Below are positions 5,122-7,448 of a DNA stretch of 7,448 nt, in pieces. Positions within the stretch are counted from its first letter, which is position 1. Each line of letters begins with the position of its first letter. Source of the stretch: Chitinophagales bacterium (GTDB lineage Bacteria; Bacteroidota; Bacteroidia; Chitinophagales; UBA2359); assembly GCA_020629595.1 (NCBI GenBank), contig JAHDDA010000134.1, positions 1 through 7,448 of the forward strand. Direction: 5' to 3'. A program made the translations under genes and the position numbers. The notes under the pieces are model-generated. The model did not search any database. It was not told the origin of the DNA and worked only from the letters and a program-made list of their open reading frames with translations.

Positions 5122-7448
5122 ATGAATAAGTTTTCAATTTGTTTTTTATTAGCAATAATCATTTCTTTTAGTCTTAGTAGCCAACAAACAGATAAGGGAA
5201 AACATAATAGACAATGTGGAACAAATAATGCTCTGAAAAGTAGGATTTCAACAGATAGTGAATATAGAAAATTTCATAAAGCCGCATATTCAATTCAAAA
5301 AACACAAAAACAAGCTCAAATTACTTGCGATGGGTCTAATACTATTGAAGTGCCAATTGCTTTCCATTTTCAAGATGGAACAATTACTGGCGGATGTAAT
5401 AATGCAAATTGTTTACTAATCGATGCCTTAAACCAATTAGAAGTATTAAATGCTGCGTTTGGTGATAATACCAACTCAGCACAAGAAGCACTTTGTCCAG
5501 CAGCCTATCAAGATGCTATGGGCAATAGTGTAGCTTCAACGGGAACTTGTATTACATTTTGTTTGGCAAACCCGCCAGCAGGAAACGCACAAGGCTTATC
5601 GCCTAGCGACCCTGCAATAACTTTAGGAGCTTTTACAGGTGGTTTTGGCGCTGGTGGTAATGGTGCGCCTGGTTGGAATGGAATATTAAATATTTTCATT
5701 ACCAACGGTAGTTGTTTAGGTGTAGCTGATGGAGTACCAGGTGCAGCAAACGGAGATGGAGTTTCAGTTTGTGCAGAAGCATTTGGAGGATATGGAACTA
5801 ATGCAGGCTGTGGCTTAAATACAAGTAGTCAATTTGGTTTAGGGGCAACTTTAATACACGAAATTGGTCATTATTTAGGATTAATACACGTTTGGGGTGA
5901 TGGTGGCTGTGGTACTACCGATGTAAATGCTCCCGGACCTTTTAATGTTAATGATACACCAGATGCTCCCAATGAAACTACAGGCACACCAACAGGATGT
6001 GTTGCAGGGTGCAACGGACAAAATGCTCCTTCTGCAAACTTTATGGATTATACCAACGATGCAGGAATGAGTATGTTTACTGAAGACCAAGCACAAGTAA
6101 TGAATTATTGGGCAAATCAACTTTTTGGTTCTAATTCGGTGGCTTGTGCAGCAGACCAAACACCTAACTATGTTGGAAGTTGTTCTTTAACAGCCTTATT
6201 TGAACCTACAAATGGAAAAACATATAATTTATGTTTGGATGATGGAAATACATTTCAATTAGAAGATAAATCTTTTGGTGGAGCTGTTTCTTGGAAATGG
6301 GCTATTACAACACTTTCTGGAAATTTAGCTTACACCCCTTATGGAAATAATGCTTCAACAATGCAAAACCCTACAATAACTTTTACAGGTGGAACATCTG
6401 GCGAATTGGCTATTACTTTAACTGTTACCGATGCCAATTCTGAAACTGATGTAATTACAAATAATATCACTTTTAATTTATTGAGTGGATCAGCTTGTCC
6501 TGATGAGTGCAATTACACTCTAAACTTAACCGATGCTTATGGAGACGGTTGGAATGATGCAAGTTTAGAAATTTTCCAAGATGGTAACGCTGTTGGGACT
6601 TTTGGAACTTCGTTTACCAATGGTTTTGATGCTGGACCATTTACAATACCTTTAACAAATAATTCAAATATAGAATTAATACAAACAAATGGAGGCTGGC
6701 CCTCTGAAGAAGGTTTTACGTTGATTGATTCAGAAGGAAATACAGTTGCTACATTAAGTGGAGGTAATCCGAATACTCAATCTTTTACAGCAAGTTGCCC
6801 AGTAACAACGGTTAAGGTGCAACTTAAAGTGTTTTTAGAAGGACCTTATGATTTGGCTACTGGTGAAATGTCAACTAAATTAAACCAAGATGGATTAATT
6901 CCTTTTGCCCATCCCTTTAATAATACACCATACAATTATAATGGTTCAGAATCAATTATCGGTTATCCAAGTACAGATATTGTTGATTGGGTTTTAGTAC
7001 AAGCACGAGCTACAAGTGATTTGACAACTGTTGTAGAAAGTAGAGCTTGTTTTATTTTAAAAGACGGAACTTTAATGGACACAGATGGTTCTACAGGCGT
7101 AAACTTCAGTTCGTTAGATGCAAACACTAATTACCATTTCGCTGTGTACCATAAAGGTCATTTAGGTATGATTACAGTAAATAATATTCAGCCAAATTCG
7201 GCAATTTACGATTTAACCAATTCACAAAATGCAATTGGATTTGAACAAACAAAGCAAATCGGAAGTGTTTTTGTTTTGTATGCTGGCGATTTTGATGGAA
7301 ATGGTTTGATAAATAATTTAGATTACAACCTTTGGGAATTGAATAATTCTGGCGTGAATCAATATTTAAATCACGATGCCGATGCAAATGGATTAGCCAA
7401 TAATTTAGATTACAATTATTGGGCAATAAATAGAAGTAAAGTAGGCGA
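5122..7448 (+). CDS. Secreted M43 (pappalysin/ulilysin-type) zinc metalloprotease, multidomain, right end cut by window
   Basis: The frame from the ATG at 5122 stays open for 775 codons to the edge; no stop is present. Residues 1 to about 20 are a Sec signal peptide (MNKFSICFLLAIIISFSLSS). A short propeptide with RQCGT (C32) follows, as is common in M43 zymogens. The catalytic domain has the zinc motif HEIGHYLGLIH (H246, E247, H250, H256) and a Met-turn NFMDY (M308), with NDTPD between them. These are the hallmarks of M43 metzincins, which cleave extracellular proteins and peptides. Then come a PKD-like beta domain (about 354-453), a cysteine-bounded domain with DAYGDGWNDASLEIF (about 459-559), a domain opening VKVQLKVFLEGPYD (about 564-690) and two dockerin-like calcium loops (723-734 and 752-763). 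The last two modules recur at the C-termini of Bacteroidota secreted proteins, so the true end is probably near. No Por-type sorting domain is seen. The substrate is unknown. Confidence 0.9.
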   Translation, partial: MNKFSICFLLAIIISFSLSSQQTDKGKHNRQCGTNNALKSRISTDSEYRKFHKAAYSIQKTQKQAQITCDGSNTIEVPIAFHFQDGTITGGCNNANCLLIDALNQLEVLNAAFGDNTNSAQEALCPAAYQDAMGNSVASTGTCITFCLANPPAGNAQGLSPSDPAITLGAFTGGFGAGGNGAPGWNGILNIFITNGSCLGVADGVPGAANGDGVSVCAEAFGGYGTNAGCGLNTSSQFGLGATLIHEIGHYLGLIHVWGDGGCGTTDVNAPGPFNVNDTPDAPNETTGTPTGCVAGCNGQNAPSANFMDYTNDAGMSMFTEDQAQVMNYWANQLFGSNSVACAADQTPNYVGSCSLTALFEPTNGKTYNLCLDDGNTFQLEDKSFGGAVSWKWAITTLSGNLAYTPYGNNASTMQNPTITFTGGTSGELAITLTVTDANSETDVITNNITFNLLSGSACPDECNYTLNLTDAYGDGWNDASLEIFQDGNAVGTFGTSFTNGFDAGPFTIPLTNNSNIELIQTNGGWPSEEGFTLIDSEGNTVATLSGGNPNTQSFTASCPVTTVKVQLKVFLEGPYDLATGEMSTKLNQDGLIPFAHPFNNTPYNYNGSESIIGYPSTDIVDWVLVQARATSDLTTVVESRACFILKDGTLMDTDGSTGVNFSSLDANTNYHFAVYHKGHLGMITVNNIQPNSAIYDLTNSQNAIGFEQTKQIGSVFVLYAGDFDGNGLINNLDYNLWELNNSGVNQYLNHDADANGLANNLDYNYWAINRSKVG
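7288..7422 (+). repeat. Duplicated dockerin/EF-hand-like calcium loops
   Basis: Two 48-base units, 7288-7335 and 7375-7422, start 87 bases (29 codons) apart in frame and share 36 of 48 bases, including 17 identical bases (7312-7328 and 7399-7415). They encode DFDGNGLINNLD and DADANGLANNLD, each followed by Y-N-x-W. Acidic or Asn residues fall at loop positions 1, 3, 5, 9 and 12, fitting a calcium loop of the dockerin type I pattern. The paired arrangement points to a dockerin-like fold at the end of the metalloprotease. Whether it binds a cohesin or only stabilises the tail cannot be told. Confidence 0.75.

Noticed and set aside
5508..6159. Two minus-strand frames (5508-5705 and 5881-6159)
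   Set aside because: Both are antisense to the M43 catalytic domain, whose zinc motif and Met-turn are intact on the plus strand.
7172..7426. Minus-strand frame of 84 codons
   Set aside because: It is antisense to the calcium-loop tail; its repeated NCNLNY segments merely mirror the duplicated plus-strand loops.
1..7448. CRISPR array, tRNA/rRNA, insertion sequence, phage or defence island
   Set aside because: I saw no regularly spaced repeats, cloverleaf-like segments, transposase or integrase motifs, or terminal inverted repeats on either strand.

Overview
The window looks like chromosomal DNA of a member of the Bacteroidota. It is strongly AT-rich and start codons lack classical Shine-Dalgarno sites. 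One promoter fits the flavobacterial TTG / TAnnTTTG pattern. The proteins also belong to families common in that phylum: a MuiA-like DUF4140/DUF4139 protein, and an M43 metalloprotease with the tail modules typical of Bacteroidota secreted proteins. I cannot name a genus.

Layout: (1) bases 1-145, minus strand, are the first 48 codons of a gene that leaves the window on the left, possibly a LUD-domain (LutC-like) protein. (2) A 242-base divergent spacer carries a good candidate promoter at 255-287 reading right. (3) 388-843, plus, is an exported thioredoxin-fold protein with a CPPC site. (4) 913-3204, plus, is the most informative gene: an aminoglycoside-phosphotransferase-fold kinase fused to a class III PLP enzyme of the ethanolamine-phosphate / phosphohydroxylysine phospho-lyase family. 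This is a two-step kinase plus lyase on one chain. (5) 3245-4870, minus, is an exported DUF4140/DUF4139 (MuiA-like) protein, convergent with the fusion gene. (6) A 251-base divergent spacer follows. (7) 5122 to the right edge, plus, is a secreted M43 (pappalysin/ulilysin-type) zinc metalloprotease. It carries PKD-like, GDGW-type and LKVFLEGPY-type domains and two dockerin-like calcium loops. Its frame stays open for 775 codons and has no stop inside the window.

The thioredoxin-like gene and the fusion gene share a strand with a 69-base gap and might be co-transcribed, although a hairpin with a T-run lies between them. The other genes are arranged divergently or convergently and look like separate housekeeping or secretion functions. 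I see no tRNA, rRNA, CRISPR array, insertion sequence, prophage or defence cluster. I do not find a convincing undescribed multi-gene system. The points most worth following are the bifunctional fusion enzyme, the architecture of the metalloprotease, and a few smaller oddities in start sites and motifs.
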